This document shows, piece by piece, positions 8,930 to 17,149 of a stretch of 64,000 bases of DNA. The notes beneath the pieces were generated by a model. The model did no database searches. It saw only the letters and a program-made list of their open reading frames with translations, and was not told the DNA's origin. How positions within the stretch are numbered: the stretch's first letter is position 1; the number at the start of each line of letters is the position of its first letter. The position numbers were made by a program, and so were the translations under genes. Source of the DNA: Pedococcus aerophilus (GTDB lineage Bacteria > Actinomycetota > Actinomycetes > Actinomycetales > Dermatophilaceae); NCBI RefSeq assembly GCF_039532215.1, contig NZ_BAAARN010000001.1, forward strand, positions 2,217,942 through 2,281,941. The letters are read 5' to 3'.

Positions 8930-10354
8930 TCAGTCGGTGACCCTGAGGTTCTCCACGAGGCGCGGGATCCGGTGGTTGCCGACGAAGGTGCCGTGCGGGT
9001 CGACGGCCGAACGGATCCCCTTCAGCTGCAACCAGGCCCGCTCGTCGTACCCCGACCTCGGGTCCACCACGGTCTCGGCGAAGTTGAGGTAGCTGCGGCC
9101 GTTCCGCCACGGCGACAGCACCTTGGTGAGGCGGTGGGCGTCGTGCTGGCCCTGGGCCGCCAGCTCCGGACCGGCGGCGATGGCGGCACCGAAGGCGACG
9201 AAGGCGCCGTCGAGTCGCTTCAGCGCCCCACCCCCCTCGTGGTCGCGCCCGAGCGCCCCGCCGAGCTGGCGCAGCTCGGCCAGGAGCAGCGACGACGACG
9301 AGCCCGGACCGACCTCCGAGAGGAACGCCTCGATCCCGTCGTCCGGCAGCTCGGTCAGCACGGTCGAGTCGGACACCGTCGGGGTCGGGCCCTCGGGGTC
9401 CATGTGCAGCCGCACCAGTGACCGTGCCGGCACGCGGGCGAAGGTGTCGATCTCGGGCGTCACGGACCGCAGGTCGGCCAAGACCTCCTCGGCGCGCGAG
9501 TCGGTGTCGAGGACCGCGCCGTCGACGACGACCACGGACCGGCCGCGCAACGGGGCCGGGATGTCCGGCAGGGGCGGCAGGTTGAGCACGCGGAAGGACG
9601 TCGTGACCTCGTCGGGTGCACCTGCCGTCCAGTCGACCCAACGCCGCAGCACCGGTTCGGCCAGGGCGAGGTCCCAGACGAGCATCCCTGCGTGGGCGGT
9701 CGGGATGTCGTAGAGCCGGAACTCCAGGGCCGTGACGACGCCGAAGCTGCCACCACCCCCGCGCAGGGCCCAGAAGAGCTCGCGGTTCCTGGTGTCGTCG
9801 GCGCGGACGTGCTCACCGTCCGCGGTCACGAGCTCGACCGCCAGCAGGCTGTTGGTGGCCAGGCCGAGCTTGCGGGCGTACCAGCCGATGCCACCCCCGA
9901 GGGAGTAGCCGGCGATGCCGACGTCGGGCGAGCTGCCGTGCAGCGCCGCGAGACCGTGGTCGCCGGCGGCCTCGGTGGCGTGCACCCACAGTGCCCCTCC
10001 CTCGACCCGGGCCACCCGGCGAACGGGGTCGACCTGGACGTCGGTCATGGCCGAGGTGCGCAGGACGACGACGTCGTCGAGTCCCTGAGCCACCAGCGGA
10101 CCGGCGTTGTGGCCGGTGCTCTGCGGCGCGATGCGCAGGTCCGCCGCGACGGCTGCGCGGACGACCCGCTGCACCTCGGCGACGTCGCGCGGCACGGCGA
10201 CGGCAGCAGGGCGCTGGTCGATGGCGACGTTCCACGGGACGCGCGCCGCGTCGTAGGCGGCGTCGCCGGGCAGGTGGATCGTGCTGCCGCACGCGCCTCG
10301 CAGGGAGGCTGCGCGCAGGTCGCTGAGGGTGGTGTCGATGGTCTCGATGGTCAT
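8930..10354 (-). CDS. FAD-binding oxidoreductase of the berberine-bridge (BBE/PCMH) type
   Basis: This 474-residue protein starts with a PCMH-type FAD domain (RPAAVAVPRDVAEVQRVVRA, then PQSTGHNAG in the flavin-linking region and SPDVGIAGYSLGGGIGW). It ends with the BBE C-terminal signature region (SYLNFAE, then NHRIPR). Such enzymes oxidise sugars, alcohols or secondary metabolites with O2, often with covalently bound FAD. The His in STGHNAG is the candidate 8-alpha-histidyl link; a second, cysteinyl link is not evident. AGGAG precedes the ATG. The promoter carries the same 11-bp direct repeats as the MMPL operon, which points to control by the adjacent AfsR-like regulator. The substrate is unknown. 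Confidence 0.88.
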   Translation of the reverse strand: MTIETIDTTLSDLRAASLRGACGSTIHLPGDAAYDAARVPWNVAIDQRPAAVAVPRDVAEVQRVVRAAVAADLRIAPQSTGHNAGPLVAQGLDDVVVLRTSAMTDVQVDPVRRVARVEGGALWVHATEAAGDHGLAALHGSSPDVGIAGYSLGGGIGWYARKLGLATNSLLAVELVTADGEHVRADDTRNRELFWALRGGGGSFGVVTALEFRLYDIPTAHAGMLVWDLALAEPVLRRWVDWTAGAPDEVTTSFRVLNLPPLPDIPAPLRGRSVVVVDGAVLDTDSRAEEVLADLRSVTPEIDTFARVPARSLVRLHMDPEGPTPTVSDSTVLTELPDDGIEAFLSEVGPGSSSSLLLAELRQLGGALGRDHEGGGALKRLDGAFVAFGAAIAAGPELAAQGQHDAHRLTKVLSPWRNGRSYLNFAETVVDPRSGYDERAWLQLKGIRSAVDPHGTFVGNHRIPRLVENLRVTD

Positions 10355-10399
10355 GGTGCTTGGCTCCTGGTTCCGCTGTGGCTTGTGCGGAGAAGCGTG

Positions 10400-10440
10400 C
10401 GACGGAGCACTTGAGCACCACTTGGGGACGACTAGGGGTC
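10400..10440 (-). promoter_or_regulatory. SARP-type direct-repeat promoter of the FAD oxidoreductase gene
   Basis: On the minus strand three heptads, CTAGTCG, CAAGTGG and CAAGTGC, lie exactly 11 bp apart (ACTWG cores at 10409, 10420 and 10431 on the plus strand). They end about 58 bp before the start codon, against 60 bp in the MMPL promoter. The downstream stretch GTCGCACGCT matches GTCGCAGGCT there. Confidence 0.65.
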
Positions 10441-10454
10441 GCCCGGCCCCCGGG

Positions 10455-11186
10455 TCACCTCACCAGCGAGCGGACCCGCTCGAAGCCTCGGGGAGCTGCG
10501 ACCCGGGGAGCCGTGGCCTTCCCGGCGATCGGGGCACCGGCGACCGGGCGGTCGGCGCGGCGGGCCGTGTCGTGGATGGTCGCCGAGAGGAGGGCGACGA
10601 GCCGGGCCGGGACGTCGTCGACGCACGCGACGGCGATGCCCTCCACGGCGTAGGCGACGAGGTGCGGCGCGGTCTGGCGGCGGAAGGTGCGCTCACTGAC
10701 CTGGCCGTCCTTGCCGAACCGCAACGCCCATGCGTGGGCGTCGGGGGTGGCCTCCAGGGCCGCGTCGCAGAGCGCGACCAGGTCGGCACCGCGGTCGGTC
10801 GGCAGCTCGGACGCCAACCGGCGGCAGGTGAGCAGGCCGACCGCCAAGGCGTTCTGGCGGATGAGCGGCGCGATCGGCAGGGCGGCAGCGCCGGCCCGGG
10901 CGGCGATCGCCACGTCGAGCTCGAGGTCGGTGCCCGTGATGCCGACGACGTCCGGGATGAGCCCGACGATGCGGGGTCGGTCGGCGTCGGGCAGCGAGTC
11001 GTTGACCAGCCGGGCGAGCGAGGCCAGCAGCGGGTGGGTGCAGGAGGGGTGGTCGCTCCAGCGTTCGCCTGCGAGGTAGGACGCCATCTCCATGAAGCAC
11101 GCGCCCTTGCGCGGGTTCCGGTGCTTCCCGGAGGACAGCACCGGGACGACGTCGGGGAGGAAGACGGCTGGCGTGGTGGCCTTCAT
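10455..11186 (-). CDS. Conserved hypothetical protein
   Basis: This 243-residue protein begins MKATTPAVFLPDVVPVLSSG after a GGAGGCGCC ribosome site. The N-terminal part holds a compact, polar stretch (KHRNPRKGACFMEMASYLAG, then SDHPSCTHP) with two Cys and several His that could be a metal-binding or active site. The rest is Ala/Leu-rich and helical. There is no signal peptide or membrane helix. I recognise this as a pattern seen in other actinobacterial hypothetical proteins but know no function. An in-frame extension of about 130 codons upstream lacks the family-like sequence and is not taken. Confidence 0.7.
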   Translation of the reverse strand: MKATTPAVFLPDVVPVLSSGKHRNPRKGACFMEMASYLAGERWSDHPSCTHPLLASLARLVNDSLPDADRPRIVGLIPDVVGITGTDLELDVAIAARAGAAALPIAPLIRQNALAVGLLTCRRLASELPTDRGADLVALCDAALEATPDAHAWALRFGKDGQVSERTFRRQTAPHLVAYAVEGIAVACVDDVPARLVALLSATIHDTARRADRPVAGAPIAGKATAPRVAAPRGFERVRSLVR

Positions 11187-11611
11187 GGCGCCTCCGTGGC
11201 GGAAGACTGGCGGCTGCCCGGCGGGCCTGCCCCGCGGGTGCCCCTCACTATGCGCTCCCTGTGCCGCCGGGCGCCAGATGCAGACCGCTTCGCGGGACGT
11301 CTCGTCCGTTCGGTTGGATATCTCGACCGACCGCCGGAGGACGTCGTCCACCTTCGGGCACCCGGAACTGGACGTGCAGCTGGCCGGGACGTCTTTTGGA
11401 TGAGGGCGAATTCGCATCGTACGAAAGCGATCACGAGCAAACCGAGGACAACCCGGTTCTCGGCTACGACGTGCGGTGGAGAACGTCCGCCACCCCGCGA
11501 CGGATGTGTGGACGAGGTCGTGCGACGACGATTGTCCTTGCCGGAACGCTCCCCCCAGGCACCACCGCCGGCACCCGCACAAGCCATCGTCTCGGTGGAG
11601 GAGGACTCGTC
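11187..11611. other. Intergenic region, 425 bp
   Basis: This is the divergent promoter region of two hypothetical genes. It is less GC-rich around 11310-11470. I see no RNA gene, clear dyad or repeat. An open frame runs through it into the downstream gene, but its codons look non-coding and the downstream gene has its own strong ribosome site. Confidence 0.5.
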
Positions 11612-12115
11612 ATGACGGTCATCGAACGCATCTACGACAACGCCTGGTACGTCGCCCATGCAACCCCCGGGATGCGCGAGGCCCTCGCCGCCGACGTGAC
11701 CCGCACCTGGATGGCCTGCGAGGCCGCCCGGGAGGACGCCGGCCGCGCCCGCACCGTCTCCGGCCCGACCGCCGCCCGCTCCGCCCTCGCCCTGTCCTTG
11801 GGCAACGTCACCCAGGCCGAGTACGACCGCGCCCGCTCCCGCGCCGCCGAGGCCGCCCGCTGCACCGACATCGTCGACGGCCACGCGTTCTCCATCCGCC
11901 GCGAGCTCGGCAACGGTGGCGCCATGACGGTCGACATCACCTCCTGCACCCTCCTGCGTCGCGCCACCATCAGCATCGGCTCCCGGGGCCACGCCTGGAC
12001 CGCGGTCTTCTCCGACCCCCAGTCCCACGTCCAGCGCTTCAGCGTCGAGCTCGGCACCGACCCGTGGGATGCCGTGCACCGCGCCTGCGCCTGGATCATG
12101 ACCGGCCGCATCTGA
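11612..12115 (+). CDS. Hypothetical protein
   Basis: This 167-residue protein starts MTVIERIYDNAWYVAHATPG after a strong GGAGGAGG ribosome site. It is soluble and alpha/beta in character, with an Ala/Arg-rich helical first half and a second half containing SFRRELGNGG-like and WTAVFSDP stretches. No recognised catalytic motif, signal peptide or membrane segment is visible. It is followed after 59 bp by a deaminase gene. The function is unknown. Confidence 0.65.
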   Translation: MTVIERIYDNAWYVAHATPGMREALAADVTRTWMACEAAREDAGRARTVSGPTAARSALALSLGNVTQAEYDRARSRAAEAARCTDIVDGHAFSIRRELGNGGAMTVDITSCTLLRRATISIGSRGHAWTAVFSDPQSHVQRFSVELGTDPWDAVHRACAWIMTGRI

Positions 12116-12174
12116 CCCTCGTTGACCGCCCCCTGACCGTTGTCGGGGGCGCGGCCGTCGGCCACAGTGGTCTC

Positions 12175-12690
12175 ATGACCACGACCGACGGCACGCTGGG
12201 CACCGACCTGACCGAGGACGACCTGCGCCACCTGCGTCGCTGCGTGGAGCTGGCCCGCGAGGCCCTCGACGCCGGGGACGGGCCGTTCGGCTCCGTCCTG
12301 GTCACCGCCGAGGGCCGCGTCGTCGGTGAGGACCGCAACCGTGAGCACTCCACGGGCGACGACACGCGCCACCCGGAGTTCGAGCTGGCCCGCCTCGCCG
12401 CGACCGCGCTCACCCCGGACGAGCGCGCCACCGCCACCGTCTACACCTCCGGCGAGCACTGCCCGATGTGCTCGGCCGCCCACGCGTGGGTCGGCCTCGG
12501 GCGCATCGCGTATGCCGCGTCGACCGCCCAGCTCGTGGGCTGGCACCGCGGGTGGGGCCTGCCGGCGGCCCCGGTGAGCCCGTTGGCCGTGCAGGACGTC
12601 GCGCCCGGCGTCGTCGTCGCCGGGCCCGCTCCCTCGCTCGAGGACGAGGTGCGCGCGCTGCACGAGGCGGCCGCGCGGCATACCTCCTGA
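12175..12690 (+). CDS. Nucleoside/cytidine-type deaminase (CMP/dCMP_deam zinc fold)
   Basis: This 171-residue protein has the zinc-deaminase signature: GDGPFGSVLV, then HPEFELA (His zinc ligand and catalytic Glu) and EHCPMCSAA (the two Cys zinc ligands). The arrangement resembles guanine deaminase/TadA-like enzymes, which hydrolytically remove an amino group from a base. The lysine or substrate pocket does not allow a firm choice between guanine, cytosine or tRNA adenosine. At 171 residues with a C-terminal WHRGWGLP region it fits stand-alone nucleoside deaminases. It converges with the NYN-domain gene. Confidence 0.85.
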   Translation: MTTTDGTLGTDLTEDDLRHLRRCVELAREALDAGDGPFGSVLVTAEGRVVGEDRNREHSTGDDTRHPEFELARLAATALTPDERATATVYTSGEHCPMCSAAHAWVGLGRIAYAASTAQLVGWHRGWGLPAAPVSPLAVQDVAPGVVVAGPAPSLEDEVRALHEAAARHTS

Positions 12691-12700
12691 GCAGGAGCCC

Positions 12701-13261
12701 TCAGAGGAACTCGAAGGGGTCGAACTCGTCGATCGGGATGACGCGGACGCGGGGCAGTCGCGCGGTGAAGGCGTCGACGTCGTACTCGAGGTCGAAGAAC
12801 TCCAGGCCGCGTGACTCGAGCTCGACGAACGCCTTGCTGCGGAACTCGAGGAAGCCGACGAGGCCGACCTTGCGGCCGTCGCAGAGCTTGCCGAGCTGGG
12901 GCACGAAGTCGCTGTCGTGGCTGACGAGCATCACGTCGGCGGCGCGGTCGGCGAGCGCGTCGATGGTCCGCTGGATGGCGATGTCGACGACCTTCTCGTG
13001 CGGTCGACCCGACAGCGGGACCGGGCGGTACTCCATCGCCAGCAGCGCCTGGATGAAGCCCATCGGCAGGTCACCGTTGGCCGCGAGGAAGAACAGGCCC
13101 TTGACGGGCTGGTCCCACTCCTCCTCGGCGAAGTTCTTCAGCCGGTCCCAGCGGGGGCGCTCGTCGGGCTGGGGGCGGCGCGACAAGATCGAGGTGCCGA
13201 GGGTGGCGTCGATGTTCTCGCCGTCCACCAGCACGTACGTCGTCCGCTGCGCATCGACCAT
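12701..13261 (-). CDS. NYN domain (PIN-like) protein
   Basis: This 186-residue protein has the NYN/LabA-type PIN-fold acidic motifs VLVDGENID near the N-terminus and MLVSHDSDFVPQL in the middle, plus KVVDIAIQRTID. In this superfamily the Asp residues bind Mg2+ for RNA cleavage. A role as an RNase is inferred from fold only. I chose the ATG of MVDAQRT; a GTG three codons upstream is possible, while a longer frame adds low-complexity residues. It shares the minus strand with the small DUF3072 gene just upstream. Confidence 0.82.
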   Translation of the reverse strand: MVDAQRTTYVLVDGENIDATLGTSILSRRPQPDERPRWDRLKNFAEEEWDQPVKGLFFLAANGDLPMGFIQALLAMEYRPVPLSGRPHEKVVDIAIQRTIDALADRAADVMLVSHDSDFVPQLGKLCDGRKVGLVGFLEFRSKAFVELESRGLEFFDLEYDVDAFTARLPRVRVIPIDEFDPFEFL

Positions 13262-13427
13262 GGACGTGACTGTATGCCGTTCGACCGGCTCAGCGCGGGG
13301 GCTCGCCACGACCTCGCCGCCGGGCGCGGCATCCCGGGCGTCCGGCCCGGCTGACCGGTCGGTGGTGCCGGGCACCGGCGTCCCGCGCTCACGCGGTCGA
13401 CCCTGCCCGGCGACCGCGCGGCGCGAC

Positions 13428-13694
13428 CTACGCGCCGTCACCGCCCTTGCGGTCGAGGTTGGTGCGCAACCGGTCGATGTGCTCGGACGCCTCGGCCTTG
13501 GTGATCGACGCGGGGATCTCCTCGCCGGCCTGGCGGGCCAAGGTGTCGAGGTAGCTCTTCTGGCTCTCGGTGATGGGGTCGTCGCCGCTGACCCAGTCGG
13601 ACGGGTCCTTCTCGAGGGCCGGGTCGTCGACGGGTTCGGTCGCTCCGAGCATCTCCGGCTCGTCGGTGGTGGGCTGCGTGTCGTGGTCGCTCAT
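13428..13694 (-). CDS. DUF3072-family small protein
   Basis: This 88-residue acidic protein has a conserved core PSDWVSGDDPITESQKSYL followed by a helix ending in DRLRTNLDRKGGDG. It matches the DUF3072 pattern found in many actinobacteria; its function is unknown. TATGTT lies 6 nt before the ATG, so the mRNA is probably leaderless. Confidence 0.75.
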   Translation of the reverse strand: MSDHDTQPTTDEPEMLGATEPVDDPALEKDPSDWVSGDDPITESQKSYLDTLARQAGEEIPASITKAEASEHIDRLRTNLDRKGGDGA

Positions 13695-13830
13695 GGTTCG
13701 AACATACGTTCACCGCTGGTCGCTCGCACTCCGAGCGCACCCGACGGTCCGGAACGGCGCTCGAGTGGGCACCGCGCGGCATACCGACCTAGCGTGGACA
13801 GGCCCCCCAGAACCCCACGGAAGGACCCCC

Positions 13831-14700
13831 ATGCAGCAGCGCACCATCGGCGACACCCAGGTCAGCGCCATCGGTCTCGGCGGGATGCCCATGTCGATCG
13901 AGGGCCGCCCCGACGAGGAGCGCTCGATCCGCACCATCCACGCCGCGCTCGACGCCGGCGTGACCCTGATCGACACCGCGGACGCGTACCACCGCGACGC
14001 CGACGAGGTCGGCCACAACGAGTCGCTCATCGCCAAGGCCCTGAAGTCGTGGGGCGGCGACAGCTCGTCGGTCCTCGTCGCCACCAAGGGCGGACACCTG
14101 CGCCCCGGCGACGGCTCGTGGACGCTGAACGGTCGCCCGGACTACCTCAAGAAGGCGGTCAAGGAGTCTGCGCGGCGGCTCGGTGTCGACGCGATCGGGC
14201 TGTACCAGTTCCACCGTCCCGACCCCGAGGTCGACTACGCCGAGTCGGTCGGCGCGATCCGCGACCTGCTCGACGAGGGCGTGATCCAGCAGGCCGGCAT
14301 CTCCAACGCGAACATCGAGCAGATCGACCTCAGCCAGGACATCCTCGGCGGACGGCTCGTGTCGGTGCAGAACCAGTTCTCGCCGAAGTTCCTGTCCAGC
14401 CGTGGCGAGCTCGACCACTGCGCGAAGCTCGGGATCGCGTTCCTGCCGTGGAGCCCGCTCGGCGGCATCTCGGACGCCTCCGAGCTCGGGTCCAACCACT
14501 CCGCGTTCGCCGAGGTCGCCAAGGCCCACGACGTGAGCCCGCAGCAGGTCGCCCTCGCGTGGGAGCTCTCCCTGGCCGACGTCGTCATCCCGATCCCCGG
14601 CGCCTCCCGCCCCGAGTCGATCACCGACTCGGTCAAGGCTGCCGACCTGGAGCTGAGCGACGACGAGCTCAAGGCGCTCAACGCCGACGCGACCACCTGA
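13831..14700 (+). CDS. Aldo/keto reductase
   Basis: This 289-residue protein starts MQQRTIGDTQVSAIGLGGMP with an ACGGAAGGA ribosome site. Family motifs are TLIDTADAY (Asp, Tyr of the catalytic tetrad), VATKGG (Lys), IGLYQFHRPDP (His replaced by Gln-Phe-His), SNANIEQI, and the NADPH-binding IPIPGASRPESI. These TIM-barrel enzymes reduce aldehydes or ketones with NADPH in the cytoplasm. The substrate is unknown. The tail ends with SDDELKALNA, as in AKR subfamilies related to YajO/Tas. A TAGCGT -10 candidate lies about 35 bp upstream. Confidence 0.9.
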   Translation: MQQRTIGDTQVSAIGLGGMPMSIEGRPDEERSIRTIHAALDAGVTLIDTADAYHRDADEVGHNESLIAKALKSWGGDSSSVLVATKGGHLRPGDGSWTLNGRPDYLKKAVKESARRLGVDAIGLYQFHRPDPEVDYAESVGAIRDLLDEGVIQQAGISNANIEQIDLSQDILGGRLVSVQNQFSPKFLSSRGELDHCAKLGIAFLPWSPLGGISDASELGSNHSAFAEVAKAHDVSPQQVALAWELSLADVVIPIPGASRPESITDSVKAADLELSDDELKALNADATT

Positions 14701-14737
14701 CCTGGTCGACCCCTCGCAACCCTCTCCTCCCCGGAGA

Positions 14738-14781
14738 CTTTGAGCGCCTGACCACGTCCAGGCGTGGTCAGGCGCTCAAAG
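14738..14781. repeat. Long perfect hairpin, copy A of a two-copy element
   Basis: Nineteen-base arms (14738-14756 and 14763-14781) pair perfectly around a 6-nt loop (TCCAGG). The outer 7 bp, CTTTGAG/CTCAAAG, and the following ACTC also occur at 55318-55365, where the inner 12 bp are completely different. It probably ends transcription of the aldo/keto reductase gene. Confidence 0.8.
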
Positions 14782-14832
14782 ACTCGAGAGTCAGGGCGCG
14801 GGGTGGGCACCCGCGGGAGTCACGCGTGGGTA

Positions 14833-14861
14833 TGGCGCTCGCCCGGGGTGGGCGGGCGCCA
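14833..14861 (-). terminator. GC-rich hairpin after the GH31 gene
   Basis: TGGCGCTCGCCC and GGGCGGGCGCCA form a 12-bp stem with one G-T pair and a 5-nt loop, 20 bp past the stop of the minus-strand GH31 gene. There is no T-run. Confidence 0.5.
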
Positions 14862-14881
14862 CACCCGGCCGCGGGGGCGGG

Positions 14882-17149
14882 TCACCGGCCCGCGAAGATC
14901 GCGGCGCGGGAGTCCCAGGCCTCGGCGCGGCAGTAGACGGGCACCTCGTCGATCGGGACCTTGCGCTCGACGACCCGGCCACCCTCGTGCACCTCGCCGG
15001 TCCAGACGTCGACCCACTGGCCGGCCGGGAGGTAGGTCGCCCACTCGACAGCGCCCTCGGACGTCACGGGGTTGACCAGCAGGTCGGCCCCGAGCATCCA
15101 CTGGCGCGGGTGCTCCCACACCGCGGCGTCGCCCGGGTGGTCGAAGAACAGCGCGCGCATGAGCGGTCGGTCGGTGCTGACCGTCACCGCGGCCTGCTCG
15201 GTGAGGTAGTCGACGAGCCGCTCACGCAGGTGGGCGAACTCGCGGAACACCGGTACGACGCGCTCGTCGCCGGTCTGCTCGGCCACGTGCCACGGCGTGC
15301 GGTCGCGCAGCGGGAGCTGGTGGTGGTTGAACTCCGAGTGGTACTGCATGACCGGCATGAAGGCCGATGCCCCGACGGCACGCAGGTAGAGCTCGGGGTC
15401 GGGCACCGGACCGGAGAACCCGGCGATGTCCCAGCCCCAGTAGACGATGCCGCACGACGCCGCCGTGAGCCCGGCCGTGACGCTGTTGCGGTAGGCCTCC
15501 CACGTCGAGTCCTCGTCGCCGGCCCAGAAGACGCCGTGCGCCTGCGAGCCGGTGAAACCGCTGCGGGAGAACGTGATCGGCGCCTTGCCGTGCTTCTTGA
15601 GCAGGTCGCCGAACGCCCGCGCGTAGTGCACGGGGTAGAGGTTGTTGCCCTCGTCGCCCTTGCGGCCGTCGGCGTACCGGAGGTCGTGGCCCCACGCGTG
15701 CTCGCCGCCGTCGGTCTTGAACCCGTCGATGCCGAGGTCCCGCACGAGGTAGTCGCGCTTCGCGGTCCACCAGTCACGGGTCCGCTGCACCGAGAGGTCT
15801 GGCATGAGGGACTTCGGGAACCACCACCCGCGGTTGAGGTATGCCGCGCCGTCGGCTTCGCGGACCGCGTGGTCCTCGCGGACCATCGCCTCCCCCTCGG
15901 CCAGGACCTGCTCGTGCAACCCGTCCTCGGACTGCGCGGTCTTCAGCAGCGGGATCTGCCAGAGGATCACCTTGATCCCGCGGGAGTGCAGGTCGTCGAC
16001 CATGGCCTTGGGATCGGGCCACGCACCGTCGGAAGCGAACGTGAAATCGTCTGCGGAGAAAGGAGATCCGTCAGGACGAGAGGTGTAGGACGCGTCGCGG
16101 AAGAGCATGATGCCCTCCTCGTCGCTCCACGCCTCGATGACGATGGCGCCGACGGGGATGTCGAGCTCGCGGTGGGTGTCCATCCGCGCGGTGACGAGGT
16201 CCTGGGTGTTCCACTCGTTGCCGGAGGCCCAGAGCCGGAACACCCACGACGGCAGCTCCTCGGCACGCCCCGCTTCGTCGAGGAACGACCGCAGGACGGC
16301 GGTGGGGTCGCCGTCGTAGAGGCCGACGTCCAGCGACTCGGACGCGCTGCCGCCGAGGGCGACCTCGACGACGAGGCGGTCCGGCGTCGAGACACCGACG
16401 TCGTACCAGGAACGTCGAGTCGTGCGGAGGTGGAACCCCCAGGTCGAGCCGTCGGCACCGACCACGTGGGCGAACGGCATGGGCAGGTAGGTACGGCCGT
16501 GGGCGCCCTGCGACTTGTACTGCTCGAAGACCACCACGTCGAGGCGGCGCCCGGCCTGGTCGAGGTGGTCGAACCGCTCGCCGAACCCGACGACGTGGTC
16601 GCCCTCGGAGAGCGCCAGGGCGAACCGCACCCGCTGCACGGACGTGTCCGTCACGAGCCACTCGACCGAGCCAGCGACCAACCGCGCGTCCGCGCCGGTG
16701 AGGGTCGCCGCCAGCCCGGCAGGGAGGTCGGCGACCCACCGGGCCGGGGCCACGGCATACCAGTCGGTGGTCTGCGTCGCCCCGTCGCGAGCGGTCGCGT
16801 GGAAGCGGTAGCGGTAGCCGGCGCCGTCCTCCACGGACGGGGACTGCCCGGCCCACCCGCCGTCGCCGCCGAGCGAGGCGGCCTGCGCAGCAGCGAGGTG
16901 GCCCTCCCCACCGGCGAGCGCCGCAGCATCGGCCGCGTCCGCCTCGTGGGGAGCGAGCGCGAACGTCGTCGCAGCACCGGTCGCGGGCACCCACTCGCAG
17001 GTGACCGACTCGAGGTCGGCCAGCGCCTGGACGCCGAGGTGGACGGACTCGCCGGTCAGCGGCTGCACGGGGATCCGCTGGTCGAGGGAGGTGGCGTACG
17101 GGTGCTCGATGCCGTGGGGACGGTGGACGAGCAGCGCGGGGGAGATCAC
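14882..17149 (-). CDS. Cytoplasmic GH31 glycosidase, probable 1,3-alpha-isomaltosidase (CNN/cycloalternan hydrolase)
   Basis: This 755-residue protein has no signal peptide. It has an N-terminal beta domain, then a GH31 barrel with FRLWASGNEWN, the nucleophile region GIDGFKTDGGEHAWG near residue 480 and the acid/base region FWAGDEDSTWE near 540. The sequence is closest in style to the larger secreted GH31 of this locus, not to yicI alpha-xylosidase. In Kribbella a cytoplasmic GH31 of this kind opens the cyclic tetrasaccharide to isomaltose, which a GH15 then cleaves. Here the GH15 gene is directly upstream and the stop/start codons overlap as GTGA, so the two are coupled. The enzyme activity is inferred from context. 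Confidence 0.82.
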   Translation of the reverse strand: MISPALLVHRPHGIEHPYATSLDQRIPVQPLTGESVHLGVQALADLESVTCEWVPATGAATTFALAPHEADAADAAALAGGEGHLAAAQAASLGGDGGWAGQSPSVEDGAGYRYRFHATARDGATQTTDWYAVAPARWVADLPAGLAATLTGADARLVAGSVEWLVTDTSVQRVRFALALSEGDHVVGFGERFDHLDQAGRRLDVVVFEQYKSQGAHGRTYLPMPFAHVVGADGSTWGFHLRTTRRSWYDVGVSTPDRLVVEVALGGSASESLDVGLYDGDPTAVLRSFLDEAGRAEELPSWVFRLWASGNEWNTQDLVTARMDTHRELDIPVGAIVIEAWSDEEGIMLFRDASYTSRPDGSPFSADDFTFASDGAWPDPKAMVDDLHSRGIKVILWQIPLLKTAQSEDGLHEQVLAEGEAMVREDHAVREADGAAYLNRGWWFPKSLMPDLSVQRTRDWWTAKRDYLVRDLGIDGFKTDGGEHAWGHDLRYADGRKGDEGNNLYPVHYARAFGDLLKKHGKAPITFSRSGFTGSQAHGVFWAGDEDSTWEAYRNSVTAGLTAASCGIVYWGWDIAGFSGPVPDPELYLRAVGASAFMPVMQYHSEFNHHQLPLRDRTPWHVAEQTGDERVVPVFREFAHLRERLVDYLTEQAAVTVSTDRPLMRALFFDHPGDAAVWEHPRQWMLGADLLVNPVTSEGAVEWATYLPAGQWVDVWTGEVHEGGRVVERKVPIDEVPVYCRAEAWDSRAAIFAGR

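Noticed and set aside
6659-9421. Very long open frames antisense to the AfsR-like and FAD oxidoreductase genes, and similar long frames throughout
   Set aside because: They mirror real genes in a high-GC genome where stops are rare, are rich in Arg/Gly/Pro/His and carry no family motifs.
11261-11611. In-frame upstream extension of the hypothetical gene at 11612
   Set aside because: The extension is compositionally unlike coding DNA and the ATG at 11612 has a strong ribosome site.
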